A DNA stretch of 64,000 nucleotides from an uncultured Anaeromyxobacter sp. (GTDB lineage Bacteria; Myxococcota; Myxococcia; Myxococcales; Anaeromyxobacteraceae), in the NCBI GenBank assembly GCA_903904005.1, contig CAIVAR010000155.1, positions 1-64,000 on the forward strand, in the 5' to 3' direction. The position numbers and the translations under genes were made by a program. Shown piece after piece: positions 46,342 through 56,372 of the stretch; positions within the stretch are counted from its first letter, which is position 1, and the number at the start of each line of letters is the position of its first letter. Under the pieces are notes generated by a model. The model did not search any database. It saw nothing but the letters and a program-made list of their open reading frames with translations, and was not told the origin of the DNA.

Positions 46342-49300
46342 GTGGCGGCCTCCGGGGAGCCCTCGTCGGGGTCGATCCCGTCGGCGCCGGTCGCCGGCTT
46401 CTCGAAGCGGGCGAGCAGCGTGTAGAGCGCCGGGATGAGGAAGAGGGTGAAGAAGGTCGAGACGGTCAGCCCGCCGATGACGGCGCGTGCCAGCGGCATG
46501 TTGGTCTCGCTGCCCTCGCCGATGCCCATGGCCATGGGCATGAGCCCGGCGATGGTGGCGATGGTGGTCATGAGGATGGGGCGGAGCCGGGTCTTGCCGG
46601 CCTGGATGGTGGCCTCGACGAGCGGGCTGCCGCGCTCGCGCAGGACGCGGGCGAAGTCGACGAGGAGCACGCCGTTCGACACCACGATGCCCACCATCAT
46701 GATGATGCCCATGAAGCTGTTCACGTTGAGCGTGGTGCCGGTCATCCAGAGGGCGATGAACACGCCGCTCACCCCGAGGGGAACGGAGAACATGATGACG
46801 AGCGGGTCGAGCAGCGATTTGAACTGCGAGGCGAGGATCATGTAGACGAGCGCGAGCGCCATGAGGGCCGCGAAGCGCAGGCTCCCGAAGGCCTCGCGCT
46901 GCGCCTGGGTCTGTCCGGAGAGCTGAACCGAGAAGCCCTCGGGTGGCGGGACCTCGTCCAGCACCCGCTCCACCGCTGCGCTGGCCGCGCCCAGGTCCAC
47001 CCCGGGGCCGGTGTTGGCGGTGAGGTCGACGACGCGCTGCAGGTACTTCCGGTTCACCTGGACCGGGCCGGCCGAGCGCTTCACCTGGGCCACGTTGGCG
47101 AGCGGGAGCACCGTGCCGTCGGAGGCCTTCACGAGCACGTCCTTCAGGTCGGCCACCTCGTTGCGCCCGTCGTCGGAGAGCCGGACGTTGATGAAGTACT
47201 GGTTTCCCGTCTTCGGATCGGTGAAGGGCACCGGGGCGAACTGGGTGTTGCCCACCAGGCTGGCGAGCACGGTCTGGGCCACCTGCTGCTCGCTGACGCC
47301 GAGCATTCCGGCCTTCTCGCGGTCCACCACCACGTCGAGCTGGGGGTAGTTCTCCTCGCGGGAGACCTGGAGGTCGGTGAGCAGGGTTCGCCCGTCCGGG
47401 GTGGCCAGCGCGCGCAGCCGGGGCAGGAGCCGCTTCGCGTAGGCGCTCCCCGCCTCGAGGTCGTAGCCGACGATCTCGATGTCGATGGGGGCCGCGGCGC
47501 CGAAGTTGAGGATCCGCTTCACGATGCCGCCCACGAAGAAGTAGGACTGCACGCCCGGGATGGCGTCGCGCAGCGCGACGCGAACCTTGTCGGCGGCCTC
47601 CTCGTCGGTCACGGAGCGACGGGTGTGGGGAACGAGGTAGGTCTGCACCTGGCCAGCGTGCGGGCCGGTGTTGCCGCTGAAGAGCGCGCCGCGCCCCTGC
47701 GGCAGCCCCACCGTGGAGATGACCGTGCTGGCGATCGGGCCGCCGTCGTCGGCCTTCAGCGACGCGAGCGCGTCCCGGATGGTCTGCTCGATGCGCTTGG
47801 TCACGTCCTCGGTGCGCTCCACCCGGGTCCCCACCGGCCCCTTGAAGTTGATCCGGATCTGGCTCTCGTCGCTGGGCGGGAAGAACTCGGTCCCGACCCG
47901 GGTCACCAGCGCCATCGAGGCCACGAAGAAGACCAGGATGGAGACGATGACCTTGCCCCGGTTCCGCAGCACCCAGCCGAGCGAGCGGGCGTAGGCCTCG
48001 TCCATCCGGTTGAGCTGGCGGGTGATGCGGCGGGCGAACCCCTCCTCGCCCATGCGGTGGCCGCCCCGGTCCAGGTACTTGAGGCAGAGAATGGGGGTCA
48101 CCGTCCGGGAGACGAAGAAGCTCATCATGAGCGCGAAGGCGATGGTGAGCGCGAGCGGGATGAAGAGGTTGCGGGCCACGCCGGTGAGGAAGACCACCGG
48201 GAAGAAGACCACGATGGTGGTGATGGTGGAGACGAAGATGGGCATCGCCACCTCCTGGGCGGCGGCCAGCACGGCGCTCCTCCGGTCTCCCCCCATCTCG
48301 AGGTGGCGGTGGATGTTCTCCAGCTCCACGATCGAGTCGTCGACGAGCCGCCCCACGCCCAGGGCCAGCCCACCCAGGGTGAAGACGTTGAGGGTCTGCC
48401 CGGAGAAGTAGAGGAGCACGAAGGTGGCCACGATGGAGACCGGGATGGCCACCGCGATGATCCCGGTGGCCGACCAGCTGGCCAGGAAGACCAGGATGAC
48501 CAGGATGGCGAGTCCGCTCCCCCACAGCGCCTCGTGCTCGAGCGAGGAGATGGCGGCCCGGATGTAGGCCGACTGGTCGAATGAGACCGTCAGCTTCACG
48601 CTGGGCGGGATGCCGCGCAGGGTGGGAAGGGTCTTGCGGAGCTGGTCGACCACGTCGACCGTGTTGGCGCCGGGCTGCTTCTGCACGCGGAAGTAGACGC
48701 CCCGCGCCCCGTTCACGCGCGCGATCTCGGTCTGGTCGGACGTGCCGTCGATCACCTGGGCCACGTCGGAGATGCGCACCGGGGCCACCCGGTCGTTGCC
48801 GGCCCCCCGTCCGGCCGGACGGACGACCACGTCGCGCAGCGGCCGGGCCGAGCCGATCTGGGTGTTGGAGAAGACGTTGTAGTCCCGGTCCCCGGCCCGG
48901 AGCGTCCCGCTGGGGAGCAGCAGGTTCGAGGCCCGCACCGTGTTCACCACGTCGAGCACGGTGAGCCCGCGGGAGCGCAGCGCGTCGTTGGCAAGCAGCA
49001 CCTGGATCTCGCGAATCTTGCCGCCGCCGATGGGGGCGCTGGCCACCCCCTTGATGCGTTCGAGCTGGGGCTCCACGACGTTGTAGCCGAGGTCGTAGAG
49101 CTCCCGCTCGTCGAGCCCCTCTGCGCTCATGGAGACGAAGGCCACCGGGATGTTGGAGACGTCGAACTTGACGATGAAGGGCTGGTCGATGCCGGGGGGG
49201 AGCGTGTTCAGGATCTGCGCCACCCGCTGCTGGACCTCGAACTGCGCGTTGTCGAGGTTGACGCCGTACTGGAACCACACCGTGACCGCGGAGAACCCCT

Positions 49301-49556
49301 GCTTGGAGACGCTCTCCACCCGGTCCACGCCGGGTGCAGCCGAGACGGCGCGCTCGATGGGGACGGTGATGGACTTCTCCACGTCGCCCGGGCCGGCCCC
49401 CGTGTAGAAGGTGGCCACCTGGATCTGCGGGATGTCGATGTTGGGGAAGAGGTCGACCGGGAGCCGCGTCAGCGCCACCCACCCGAGGGCGAGCGTCATG
49501 AGCGACATCATCAGGATGAAGATGGGGTTGCGGAGCGCGAGCCGTGTCAGCCACAT
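46338..49556 (-). CDS. RND multidrug-type efflux pump inner-membrane transporter
   Basis: 1072-aa transporter of the AcrB/MexB-like (HAE1) class with 12 membrane helices and two large periplasmic loops. The opening is LTRLALRNPIFILMMSLMTLALGWVALTRLPVDLFPNIDIPQI. The central proton-relay helix region reads LALGVGRLVDDSIVELENI, where the usual paired acidic residues are present (V-D-D). The C-terminal half has SRTVTPILCLKYL and GVPLGVSGVFIALW-like features. It is more like AcrB/MdtBC than metal pumps. Drug or lipid export is likely; substrate unknown. Confidence 0.92.
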   Translation of the reverse strand: MWLTRLALRNPIFILMMSLMTLALGWVALTRLPVDLFPNIDIPQIQVATFYTGAGPGDVEKSITVPIERAVSAAPGVDRVESVSKQGFSAVTVWFQYGVNLDNAQFEVQQRVAQILNTLPPGIDQPFIVKFDVSNIPVAFVSMSAEGLDERELYDLGYNVVEPQLERIKGVASAPIGGGKIREIQVLLANDALRSRGLTVLDVVNTVRASNLLLPSGTLRAGDRDYNVFSNTQIGSARPLRDVVVRPAGRGAGNDRVAPVRISDVAQVIDGTSDQTEIARVNGARGVYFRVQKQPGANTVDVVDQLRKTLPTLRGIPPSVKLTVSFDQSAYIRAAISSLEHEALWGSGLAILVILVFLASWSATGIIAVAIPVSIVATFVLLYFSGQTLNVFTLGGLALGVGRLVDDSIVELENIHRHLEMGGDRRSAVLAAAQEVAMPIFVSTITTIVVFFPVVFLTGVARNLFIPLALTIAFALMMSFFVSRTVTPILCLKYLDRGGHRMGEEGFARRITRQLNRMDEAYARSLGWVLRNRGKVIVSILVFFVASMALVTRVGTEFFPPSDESQIRINFKGPVGTRVERTEDVTKRIEQTIRDALASLKADDGGPIASTVISTVGLPQGRGALFSGNTGPHAGQVQTYLVPHTRRSVTDEEAADKVRVALRDAIPGVQSYFFVGGIVKRILNFGAAAPIDIEIVGYDLEAGSAYAKRLLPRLRALATPDGRTLLTDLQVSREENYPQLDVVVDREKAGMLGVSEQQVAQTVLASLVGNTQFAPVPFTDPKTGNQYFINVRLSDDGRNEVADLKDVLVKASDGTVLPLANVAQVKRSAGPVQVNRKYLQRVVDLTANTGPGVDLGAASAAVERVLDEVPPPEGFSVQLSGQTQAQREAFGSLRFAALMALALVYMILASQFKSLLDPLVIMFSVPLGVSGVFIALWMTGTTLNVNSFMGIIMMVGIVVSNGVLLVDFARVLRERGSPLVEATIQAGKTRLRPILMTTIATIAGLMPMAMGIGEGSETNMPLARAVIGGLTVSTFFTLFLIPALYTLLARFEKPATGADGIDPDEGSPEAAT

Positions 49557-49560
49557 GGCT

Positions 49561-50652
49561 TCACTTCCCCGCGCCGGCGGCCGGCACCGGCTTGCCGGTG
49601 AAGGGGTCGGTGCCGCGAACCGGGCGGACGGCCGCGCCGTCGGCGAGGGTGTCGGTTCCGGCGGTGACGACCTCGTCCCCCGCCTTCAGCCCACCCGTGA
49701 TCTCGAACCAGTTCCCGCCGTCGACGCCGATCTTCACCTCGACCCGCTTCACCTTCTCGCCGTCGACGAGGAAGGTGTAGTAGCGGCCGTCGGAGATCTG
49801 GACCGCGCCGACCGGGACCACCACCGCCGCGGGATGCACCGAGGTCACCAGCGTGCCGCGCCCGTACATGCCGGGCCGCAGCTCCCCGGGGTTCACGAGG
49901 TGGACCTCGGCGTCGACGGTGCGGGCCACCGGGTCGTAGGCCGGTGAGAGGCGCACCACCTGGCCGGTGTAGCGCTTGCCGGGAAGCGCGTCGAACTCGG
50001 CGCTGGCGGCCTGCCCCAGCCGGACGGTGGGCGCGTCCCGCTCGTTGACGGGCACGAACACCCGCAGCACGTCGCTGCGCTGCACGGTGAGGATGGTGCC
50101 GTTCCCGGCGTTGGGGCCGACCAGCACGCCCGGGTCGAGGCGGCGCTGGGAGACCACCCCGTCGATGGGCGACTCGATCTTGGTCTCGCCCAGCCGGGTG
50201 GACACGGCCTGCAGGTTGGCCTGGGCCGCGGCGAAGGCGCTCTGGTTGTTCTGCAGCTCCTGCTGCGAGACCACGCCGGAGGGGGCGAGCAGCTCGGCCC
50301 GCGCCTTGTTGGCCTTGGCGTTCTCGAAGGCCACCCGCGCCGACTCCATCAGGTCGGGGAGGTCGGAGGGCCGGACGACGGCGAGCAGCTGCCCCTTCTT
50401 CACCACGTCGCCGCGGTCGACCAGCACGGCGTCGAGGTAGCCGAGCGTCTTCGCCCCCACGTCGGCCTGGAAGAGCGGCCGGAGATCGACCGGGGCGCGG
50501 ATCTCCACCTGGACGTCCCGGACGTCGACGGGGGCCACGGTGACCGCGGGCGGCGGCCGCTGCCGAGGGGCCGAGGATCCACCCTTGCAGGCGGCGACAG
50601 AGAGGAGCAGCGCGACCGCAAGGGGTCGCGCCACCCGATGCGGGAGGGGCAT
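49561..50652 (-). CDS. RND efflux periplasmic adaptor (MFP) lipoprotein
   Basis: About 363 aa from ATG 50652, which places a lipoprotein signal at the N-terminus (AVALLLSVAAC). It has the membrane-fusion architecture: the lipoyl half-motif AKTLGYLDAVLVDRGDVVKKGQLLAVV, an alpha-hairpin (ARVAFENAKANKARAELL...FAAAQANLQAV), the second lipoyl half ETKIESPIDGVVSQRRLDPG, a beta-barrel and a membrane-proximal domain ending DGAAVRPV. It links the RND pump to the TolC-like protein. It is four bases upstream of the pump gene. Confidence 0.92.
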   Translation of the reverse strand: MPLPHRVARPLAVALLLSVAACKGGSSAPRQRPPPAVTVAPVDVRDVQVEIRAPVDLRPLFQADVGAKTLGYLDAVLVDRGDVVKKGQLLAVVRPSDLPDLMESARVAFENAKANKARAELLAPSGVVSQQELQNNQSAFAAAQANLQAVSTRLGETKIESPIDGVVSQRRLDPGVLVGPNAGNGTILTVQRSDVLRVFVPVNERDAPTVRLGQAASAEFDALPGKRYTGQVVRLSPAYDPVARTVDAEVHLVNPGELRPGMYGRGTLVTSVHPAAVVVPVGAVQISDGRYYTFLVDGEKVKRVEVKIGVDGGNWFEITGGLKAGDEVVTAGTDTLADGAAVRPVRGTDPFTGKPVPAAGAGK

Positions 50653-50715
50653 GCGGGCAGGAATAGCCGCCCACCCGGGGAAAGACAAGGATGGCCCGGG
50701 CAGGGCAACGCTTCT

Positions 50716-51606
50716 TCACACGGTGGCGGGTGGGTCCTCCGGCGCCACGTCGGCCGCCACGTCGGCCAGCCCCTCCGGCGCCGCTCCCCAGAGCTCGCGC
50801 ACCAGCTTCGGACGCACCCCCGCCGCGGCGAGCAGGGCCTCGAGCCGCCCCCGGGCCCCGCGGGATTCGCCGTGGATCTTCCGGCCCAGGATGAGCTCGT
50901 TCTTGAGGGAGTGCTCCCACCCGGCGAGCTCGGTCACGGTGACCTGGTAGCCGAGCGCCTCGAGCGCCAGCGCGCGGATCACGTTGGTGAGGTGGGAGCC
51001 CAGCTCGCGCCGGTGCCAGGGGTGGCGGTGCATCTCGCCGAGGGCCGGGTCGGTGCCGCTGCCGGCGGCGAGCTGCCGGGCCACCTCGGCCTGGCAGCAG
51101 GGGACCAGGGCCACGTGGTCGGCGCCGTGGCGCGCGGCCAGCACGATGGCGTCGTCGGTGGCGGTGTCGCAGGCGTGGAGGGCGGTGACGAGATTCACCC
51201 TCGGTGGAACGGGCGCACCGGACACGTCGGTGGCGAGGAAGCGCATGCGATCGTAGCCCAGCCGGGAGGCCCGCTCCGCGGCGGCCTTCGCCAGCTCGGG
51301 GCGCGACTCGATGCCGAGGAGGGTGCCCTTCCCGGCCGGGCCCACGCAGAGCTCGTAGAGGATGAACCCCAGGTAGCCCTTGCCCGAGCCGCAGTCGACG
51401 ACCACCGGGTCGCCGAAGCGGCCGAGGACGTCGTCGAGGGCGGGCGCGAGCAGCCGCACCAGGTGGTTCACCTGCTTCAGCTTGCGCAGGCTGTCGGCGT
51501 TGAGGTTCCCCTCGCGGGTGAGGAGGTGCAGCTCCTGGAGGAGGGCCTTCGAGCTTCCGGGGAGGAGCTCGCGGGCGACCTGATCGCCCTTCACGTTGCG
51601 GCGCAT
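50716..51606 (-). CDS. SAM-dependent methyltransferase (Methyltransf_32/GSTCD-like)
   Basis: 296-aa cytoplasmic protein. SAM motif I is VVVDCGSGKGYLGFILYEL (about residue 68). The later VTALHACDTATDDAI and HVALVPCCQAEVARQL blocks are typical of the Methyltransf_32 group, which includes human GSTCD and METTL25-like proteins. Targets of this group are often RNA, but none can be assigned here. It is first in a same-strand run with the RND adaptor, 63 bases upstream of it. Confidence 0.75.
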   Translation of the reverse strand: MRRNVKGDQVARELLPGSSKALLQELHLLTREGNLNADSLRKLKQVNHLVRLLAPALDDVLGRFGDPVVVDCGSGKGYLGFILYELCVGPAGKGTLLGIESRPELAKAAAERASRLGYDRMRFLATDVSGAPVPPRVNLVTALHACDTATDDAIVLAARHGADHVALVPCCQAEVARQLAAGSGTDPALGEMHRHPWHRRELGSHLTNVIRALALEALGYQVTVTELAGWEHSLKNELILGRKIHGESRGARGRLEALLAAAGVRPKLVRELWGAAPEGLADVAADVAPEDPPATV

Positions 51607-51775
51607 GCGGGGAGTCTAGCAGCGCCCCCTGCCCAGCAGGGGGCCGGGACGACGCGTGACCGGGACTCCGGTTCGAGTGAAATCAACGACTTCGCCGGTT
51701 CATCCGGTGAACTGGAGGTGGCCGTCGGCGCGGACACGTCGCCGCGCAGGACGACCTGCGGACGCCTTGCGCCGC
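51607..51775. other. Gap between methyltransferase and CusA-like genes
   Basis: 169 bases between two minus-strand genes. It should hold the promoter of the methyltransferase/RND unit and the 3' end of the cus transcript. No clear hairpin with T run, promoter consensus or short gene was recognised. Confidence 0.3.
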
Positions 51776-54700
51776 CTACCTCGCATCCGGCGCGGTCACG
51801 GCCCCCTCCGGCAACCCCCTCCCCTTCCAGAGCAGGTAGACCGCCGGGTAGACGAGCAGCTCCAGCGCGAAGGAGGTCACGAGCCCCCCCACCATGGGGG
51901 CGGCGATGCGCTTCATGACGTCGGCGCCGGTCCCGGTGGACCACATGATGGGGAGCAGCCCCATGAAGGCCGCCGCCACCGTCATGGCCTTGGGACGGAG
52001 TCGCTTCACCGCCCCGTGCACGATGGCCTCGGTGAGGTCGCCGCGGGTGTTGAGCATCCCCCGCTTCCTGGCCTCCTCGTGCGACAGGTCGAGGAAGAGG
52101 AGCATGAACACGCCGGTCTCGGCGTCGAGCCCCATGAGCGCGATCATCCCGACCCAGGCGGCGATCGAAACGTTGTAGCCGAGCGCGTACATGAGCCACA
52201 CGGCGCCGATGGCGGAGAAGGGCACGGCCAGCATGACGATGCCCGCCTTGGTCGCCGACCGGGTGTTCATGTAGAGCAGCCCGAAGATGAGGACGATGGT
52301 GATGGGGAGCACGAGCTTGAGCCGCTCCCGCACCCGGAGCATGTTCTCGTACTGGCCGCTCCAGGAGAGCGAGTAGCCGGTGGGGACCTTCACCGCCGCG
52401 GCCACCACCCGCTTGGCCTCGTCGACGTATCCGCCGATGTCGATCTTCGAGGTGTCGAAGTCGACGTACACGTAGCCGGCCAGCATCCCGTTCTCGTTGC
52501 GGATCATCGACGGCCCGGAGACGAGCAGCACGTCGGCGATCTCCTGCATGGGGATCTGCCCTCCCTGCGGCAGCGGCAGCAGCACCCGCTTCAGGGCGTC
52601 GAGGTCGTCGCGGTAGTCGCGCGCGTAGCGGACGTTGATCGAGTAGCGCTCCCGCCCCTCCACGGTCACGCCCTGCTCGTCGCCCCCCACGGCGGTCATC
52701 ACCATGATGTTGGCGTCGTCGATGGAGAGGCCGTAGCGCGCCAGCTGGTCGCGCTTGAGCACGAAGTCGAGGAAGAAGCCCCCGGCCACCCGCTCCGCGA
52801 AGACGCTCCGGGTACCGGGAAGCGTGCGGAGCGCAGCCTCGGTCTCGAGGGCGATGCGCTCGATCTCGGGCAGCTTGGCCCCGGAGATCTTGATCCCGAC
52901 CGGCGTGCGGATGCCGGTGGAGAGCATGTCGAGGCGCCCCTTGATGGGCATGGTCCAGGCGTTGGAGATGCCGGGGAGCTGCAGCGCCGCGTCCATCTCG
53001 GTCTTGAGATCCTCCTCGGTGATCCGGTCCCGCCAGAAGGATCGGAGCGGCGCCTTCAGCCACTCCGGGGCCCAGGACGAGTACCAGCGCGTCCGCTCCC
53101 GCCACTCCGCCTCGGGCTTCAGCACCACCGTCGTCTCCATCATCGAGAAGGGGGCCGGATCGGTGGAGGTGTTGGCGCGCCCGGCCTTGCCGAAGACGCT
53201 CTTCACCTCCGGGAAGGTGCGCAGGATCTTGTCCTGGACCTGCAGCGCGGCCTGCGCCTCGGCCACCGACATGCCGGGCTGCACCGCGGACGGCATGTAG
53301 AGGATGGTCCCCTCGTTGAGCGGCGGCATGAACTCGGACCCGAGCCGGAGGTAGACCGGCACGGTGGCGGCGACCAGGAGCAGGCTCGCCGCGATGACGG
53401 CGCGGGGATGGCGGAGCACGAAGCGGCAGGGGCGCTCGTAGAGCCGGTGGAGCACCCGGCTGATGGGGTGGCTCTCCTCCGAATGGTACCGGCCCACCAC
53501 CGCCTGGGTGGCCAGCCAGGCGAGCGCCCTGGGCTTGAACCGGAAGGGCTCGATGCGGGCGAAGAGCATGCGCATGGCCGGGTCGAGCGTCACCGCCAGC
53601 AGCGCGGCGATGGCCATGGCCAGGTTCTTGGAGATGGCGAGCGGGCGGAAGAGGCGCCCCTCCTGATCGACCAGCGTGAAGACCGGCATGAAGGCGACGG
53701 CGATGACGAGCAGCGAGAAGAAGACCGACGGCCCCACCTCGAGCAGCGCCTCGAGCCGCACCTCGTGGAAGCTCCCCTTCGAGCCCGCCTTCTGCCAGAG
53801 GTGGATCTTGTTGTAGGCGTTCTCCACCTCGACGATGGCGCCGTCGACCAGCACGCCGATGGAGATGGCGATGCCGGCCAGGGACATGAGATTCGCCCCC
53901 ATGCCCATGGCGTACATGGGGAGGAAGGCCAGCGCGACCGACACCGGGATGGTGACGATGGGGACGATGGCCGAGGGGATGTGCCAGAGGAAGATCAGGA
54001 TCACGATCGACACGATCACGATCTCCTCGACGAGCTTGTTCCTCACGGTTCCGATGGCCTGGCCGATGAGCTCGGAGCGGTCGTAGGTGGTGACCACCTC
54101 GACCCCCTCGGGCAGCGACGGCCGGAGTTCCTCGAGCTTCGCCTTCACCCGCTCGATGACGTTGAGGGCGTTCTCCCCCTGGCGCATCACCACGATCCCG
54201 CCCACCACGTCGCCCTGCCCGTCCATGTCGGCGACGCCGCGCCGCATCTCGGGGCCGAGCGCCACCTTGGCCACGTCCTTCACCTGGATGGGCGTGCCCC
54301 CCTCGGACTTGAGGACGATCTTCTCGAGATCGGCGATCGACTTCACGTAGCCGCGCCCGCGGACCATGTACTCGCGCCCCGAGAGCTCGACGAGCCGCCC
54401 GCCCACGTCGTTGTTGCCGCGGCGGACGGCGCCGATCACCGCCTCCAGCGGGAGCTTGTAGGCGGCGAGCTGGGTGGGGTTGACCGTGATCTGGTACTGG
54501 CGGACCTGCCCGCCCACCGTGGCCACCTCGGAGACGCCGGGGACGGACTGGATGGCGTAGCGGAGGAACCAGTCCTGGTAGGAGCGCAGCTCGTCCGAGC
54601 TCTGCTTGCCGCTCCGGTCCACCAGCGCGTACTGGAAGACCCATCCGACGCTGGTGGCGTCCGGCCCCAGCTCGGTCTTCACACCGGCCGGCAGCGTCCC

Positions 54701-55051
54701 GGTGATCTTGGAGAGGTACTCGAGCACCCGGGTCCGGGCCCAGTACGGGTCGGTCCCGTCCTCGAAGATCACGTAGACGTAGCTGAAGCCGAAGTCGGAG
54801 AAGCCGCGGATGGCCTTCACCTTCGGCGCGCCGAGGAGCGCGGTCGTGATGGGGTAGGTGACCTGGTCCTCGATGATGTCCGGGCTGCGATCCCAGCGGG
54901 AGTAGACGATGACCTGGGTGTCGGAGAGGTCGGGCAGCGCGTCGAGCGGGATGTTCCGCATCGCGTGGACGCTGAGCGCCAGCAGCACCAGCGTGCCGGC
55001 GATGACGAGCAGCCGGTTCTCGGCCGAGAAGCGGATGATCCGGCGGATCAT
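51776..55051 (-). CDS. cusA: Heavy-metal efflux RND transporter, CusA type
   Basis: 1091-aa inner-membrane pump of the HME class. The opening is MIRRIIRFSAENRLLVIAGTLVLLALSVHAMRNIPLDALPDLSDTQVIVYS, the CusA/CzcA signature. Methionines stand at positions equivalent, as I recall the CusA structure, to its Cu/Ag-binding triad: Met586 (ILYMPSA), Met637/638 (FSMMETT) and Met709 (RLDMLSTGI). This favours Cu(I)/Ag(I) over Zn/Co/Cd. The proton-relay helix includes GVLVDGAIVEVENA. The gene overlaps the upstream adaptor by 4 bases (ATGA). Confidence 0.93.
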   Translation of the reverse strand: MIRRIIRFSAENRLLVIAGTLVLLALSVHAMRNIPLDALPDLSDTQVIVYSRWDRSPDIIEDQVTYPITTALLGAPKVKAIRGFSDFGFSYVYVIFEDGTDPYWARTRVLEYLSKITGTLPAGVKTELGPDATSVGWVFQYALVDRSGKQSSDELRSYQDWFLRYAIQSVPGVSEVATVGGQVRQYQITVNPTQLAAYKLPLEAVIGAVRRGNNDVGGRLVELSGREYMVRGRGYVKSIADLEKIVLKSEGGTPIQVKDVAKVALGPEMRRGVADMDGQGDVVGGIVVMRQGENALNVIERVKAKLEELRPSLPEGVEVVTTYDRSELIGQAIGTVRNKLVEEIVIVSIVILIFLWHIPSAIVPIVTIPVSVALAFLPMYAMGMGANLMSLAGIAISIGVLVDGAIVEVENAYNKIHLWQKAGSKGSFHEVRLEALLEVGPSVFFSLLVIAVAFMPVFTLVDQEGRLFRPLAISKNLAMAIAALLAVTLDPAMRMLFARIEPFRFKPRALAWLATQAVVGRYHSEESHPISRVLHRLYERPCRFVLRHPRAVIAASLLLVAATVPVYLRLGSEFMPPLNEGTILYMPSAVQPGMSVAEAQAALQVQDKILRTFPEVKSVFGKAGRANTSTDPAPFSMMETTVVLKPEAEWRERTRWYSSWAPEWLKAPLRSFWRDRITEEDLKTEMDAALQLPGISNAWTMPIKGRLDMLSTGIRTPVGIKISGAKLPEIERIALETEAALRTLPGTRSVFAERVAGGFFLDFVLKRDQLARYGLSIDDANIMVMTAVGGDEQGVTVEGRERYSINVRYARDYRDDLDALKRVLLPLPQGGQIPMQEIADVLLVSGPSMIRNENGMLAGYVYVDFDTSKIDIGGYVDEAKRVVAAAVKVPTGYSLSWSGQYENMLRVRERLKLVLPITIVLIFGLLYMNTRSATKAGIVMLAVPFSAIGAVWLMYALGYNVSIAAWVGMIALMGLDAETGVFMLLFLDLSHEEARKRGMLNTRGDLTEAIVHGAVKRLRPKAMTVAAAFMGLLPIMWSTGTGADVMKRIAAPMVGGLVTSFALELLVYPAVYLLWKGRGLPEGAVTAPDAR

Positions 55052-56355
55052 CTCTCCTTCCCCCCCATGGCCGCGAGCGAGGCGCGCAGGCGCGACTCCG
55101 AGTCGACGAGGAAGTTGGCCCGGGTGACCACCCGCTCCCCGGCCTCGAGGCCCGACAGCACCTCGACGGCGTCGCCGGTCACGGGCCCCACCTGGACCTC
55201 GCGCGGCTGCAGCTTCCCCTCCCCGAGCGCCACGAAGACGACCTTCTTCGACCCGGAGTCGATGATGGCGTCGGCGGGGATGCGCAGCCCCTCCCGCTTC
55301 TCGGACCGGAGCGTCACCTCGCCGAACATCTCGGGACGGAGCTCGCCGCGGGGGTTCGCGAACTCGAGCCGCACCTTGGCGGTGCGGGTCTTGGCGTCGA
55401 GGATGGGGTCGATGAAGATGACCTTCCCGTGGAAGGCCTGGTTGGGGAAGGCCTGCAGCGAGAGCGTGGCCGGCATCCCCAGCCGGATGCGGGAGAGATC
55501 GGTCTCGTAGGCGTCGGCGAGCACCCAGACCCGGGAGAGGTCGGTGATCTCGTAGGGCATGTCGCCCTCGTTGAGCCGGTGCCCCATGACGATCTCCTTC
55601 TTCGTCACCACCCCGGTCATGGGGGAGTACAGGGTCAGGTTCTTGGTGGGCTTGCCGGACTTCTCGAGACGCTCCACCTCGCTCTCGGGGATGTCCCAGA
55701 GGCGCAGCCGCTCGCGCGCGGCGTCGACCAGGTCGTCCCCGGCGCCGGTGGCCACCCCCCCCTCGGCCAGCGCCTTCCGCGTCCGCAGCGCGAGCAGGTA
55801 CTCCTGCTGCACGGAGAGGAGGTCCGGGCTGTAGATGGTGAAGAGCCGCTCGCCGCGCTTCACGGGGCGCCCCACGTAGTCCACGTAGACGGTGTCGACG
55901 AACCCGCCCACCTTGACGTTCACGTGGTGCACGTTGGTCTCGTCGACCGCCACCTTCCCCACGGTGCGCCAGCTGTCGCCGACCGGGCCCCGGGTGACCT
56001 CGACGGTGCGCAGCCCGATGAGCTGCTGCCGCTGCGGGTCGATGGTGACGGTCGCCAGCCCCTCCACCCCGGCGCCGTCGTGCCCGTGGCCGCCGTCCGC
56101 CCCGGATCCGGCCTTCACCAGGGCCATGCCGCAGATGGGACAGTCGCCCGGGTGCTCCGACACGATGGTCGGGTGCATGGGGCAGGTGTAGCGGGTGGGC
56201 GCCGCGGCCTCCGGCGCTGCGCCCCCGGAGGGTGGGGCCGGGGCACGCAGGAACCAGGCGGCTCCCGCGCCGCCGGCGAGCCCCAGCGCCAGGACCAGGA
56301 GGAGCGCCCCCGTGCCGAAGCGGCGGGACGGGGCGGGTGCGTTGTGTTCACTCAT
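55048..56355 (-). CDS. cusB: Heavy-metal efflux adaptor, CusB type with metal-binding N-domain
   Basis: 435-aa periplasmic adaptor from ATG 56355, which has AGGAG seven bases upstream; ATG 56361 is too close to it. A membrane anchor (FGTGALLLVLALGLAGGAGAAWFL) precedes a small domain TRYTCPMHPTIVSEHPGDCPICGMALV (about 56-82). That domain carries Cys/Met/His ligands and is known from CusB-like proteins and copper chaperones. A His-rich GGHGHDG linker and the MFP hairpin/lipoyl/barrel parts follow. It likely binds and hands Cu/Ag to CusA. Confidence 0.92.
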   Translation of the reverse strand: MSEHNAPAPSRRFGTGALLLVLALGLAGGAGAAWFLRAPAPPSGGAAPEAAAPTRYTCPMHPTIVSEHPGDCPICGMALVKAGSGADGGHGHDGAGVEGLATVTIDPQRQQLIGLRTVEVTRGPVGDSWRTVGKVAVDETNVHHVNVKVGGFVDTVYVDYVGRPVKRGERLFTIYSPDLLSVQQEYLLALRTRKALAEGGVATGAGDDLVDAARERLRLWDIPESEVERLEKSGKPTKNLTLYSPMTGVVTKKEIVMGHRLNEGDMPYEITDLSRVWVLADAYETDLSRIRLGMPATLSLQAFPNQAFHGKVIFIDPILDAKTRTAKVRLEFANPRGELRPEMFGEVTLRSEKREGLRIPADAIIDSGSKKVVFVALGEGKLQPREVQVGPVTGDAVEVLSGLEAGERVVTRANFLVDSESRLRASLAAMGGKER

Positions 56356-56372
56356 CGTCATTCTCCTGGGAG

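Noticed and set aside
44995-49554. Apparent 1519-aa protein including the TolC-like sequence
   Set aside because: The first ~1070 codons are a second frame of the RND pump gene. The true outer-membrane protein begins at GTG 46341, where a signal peptide starts.
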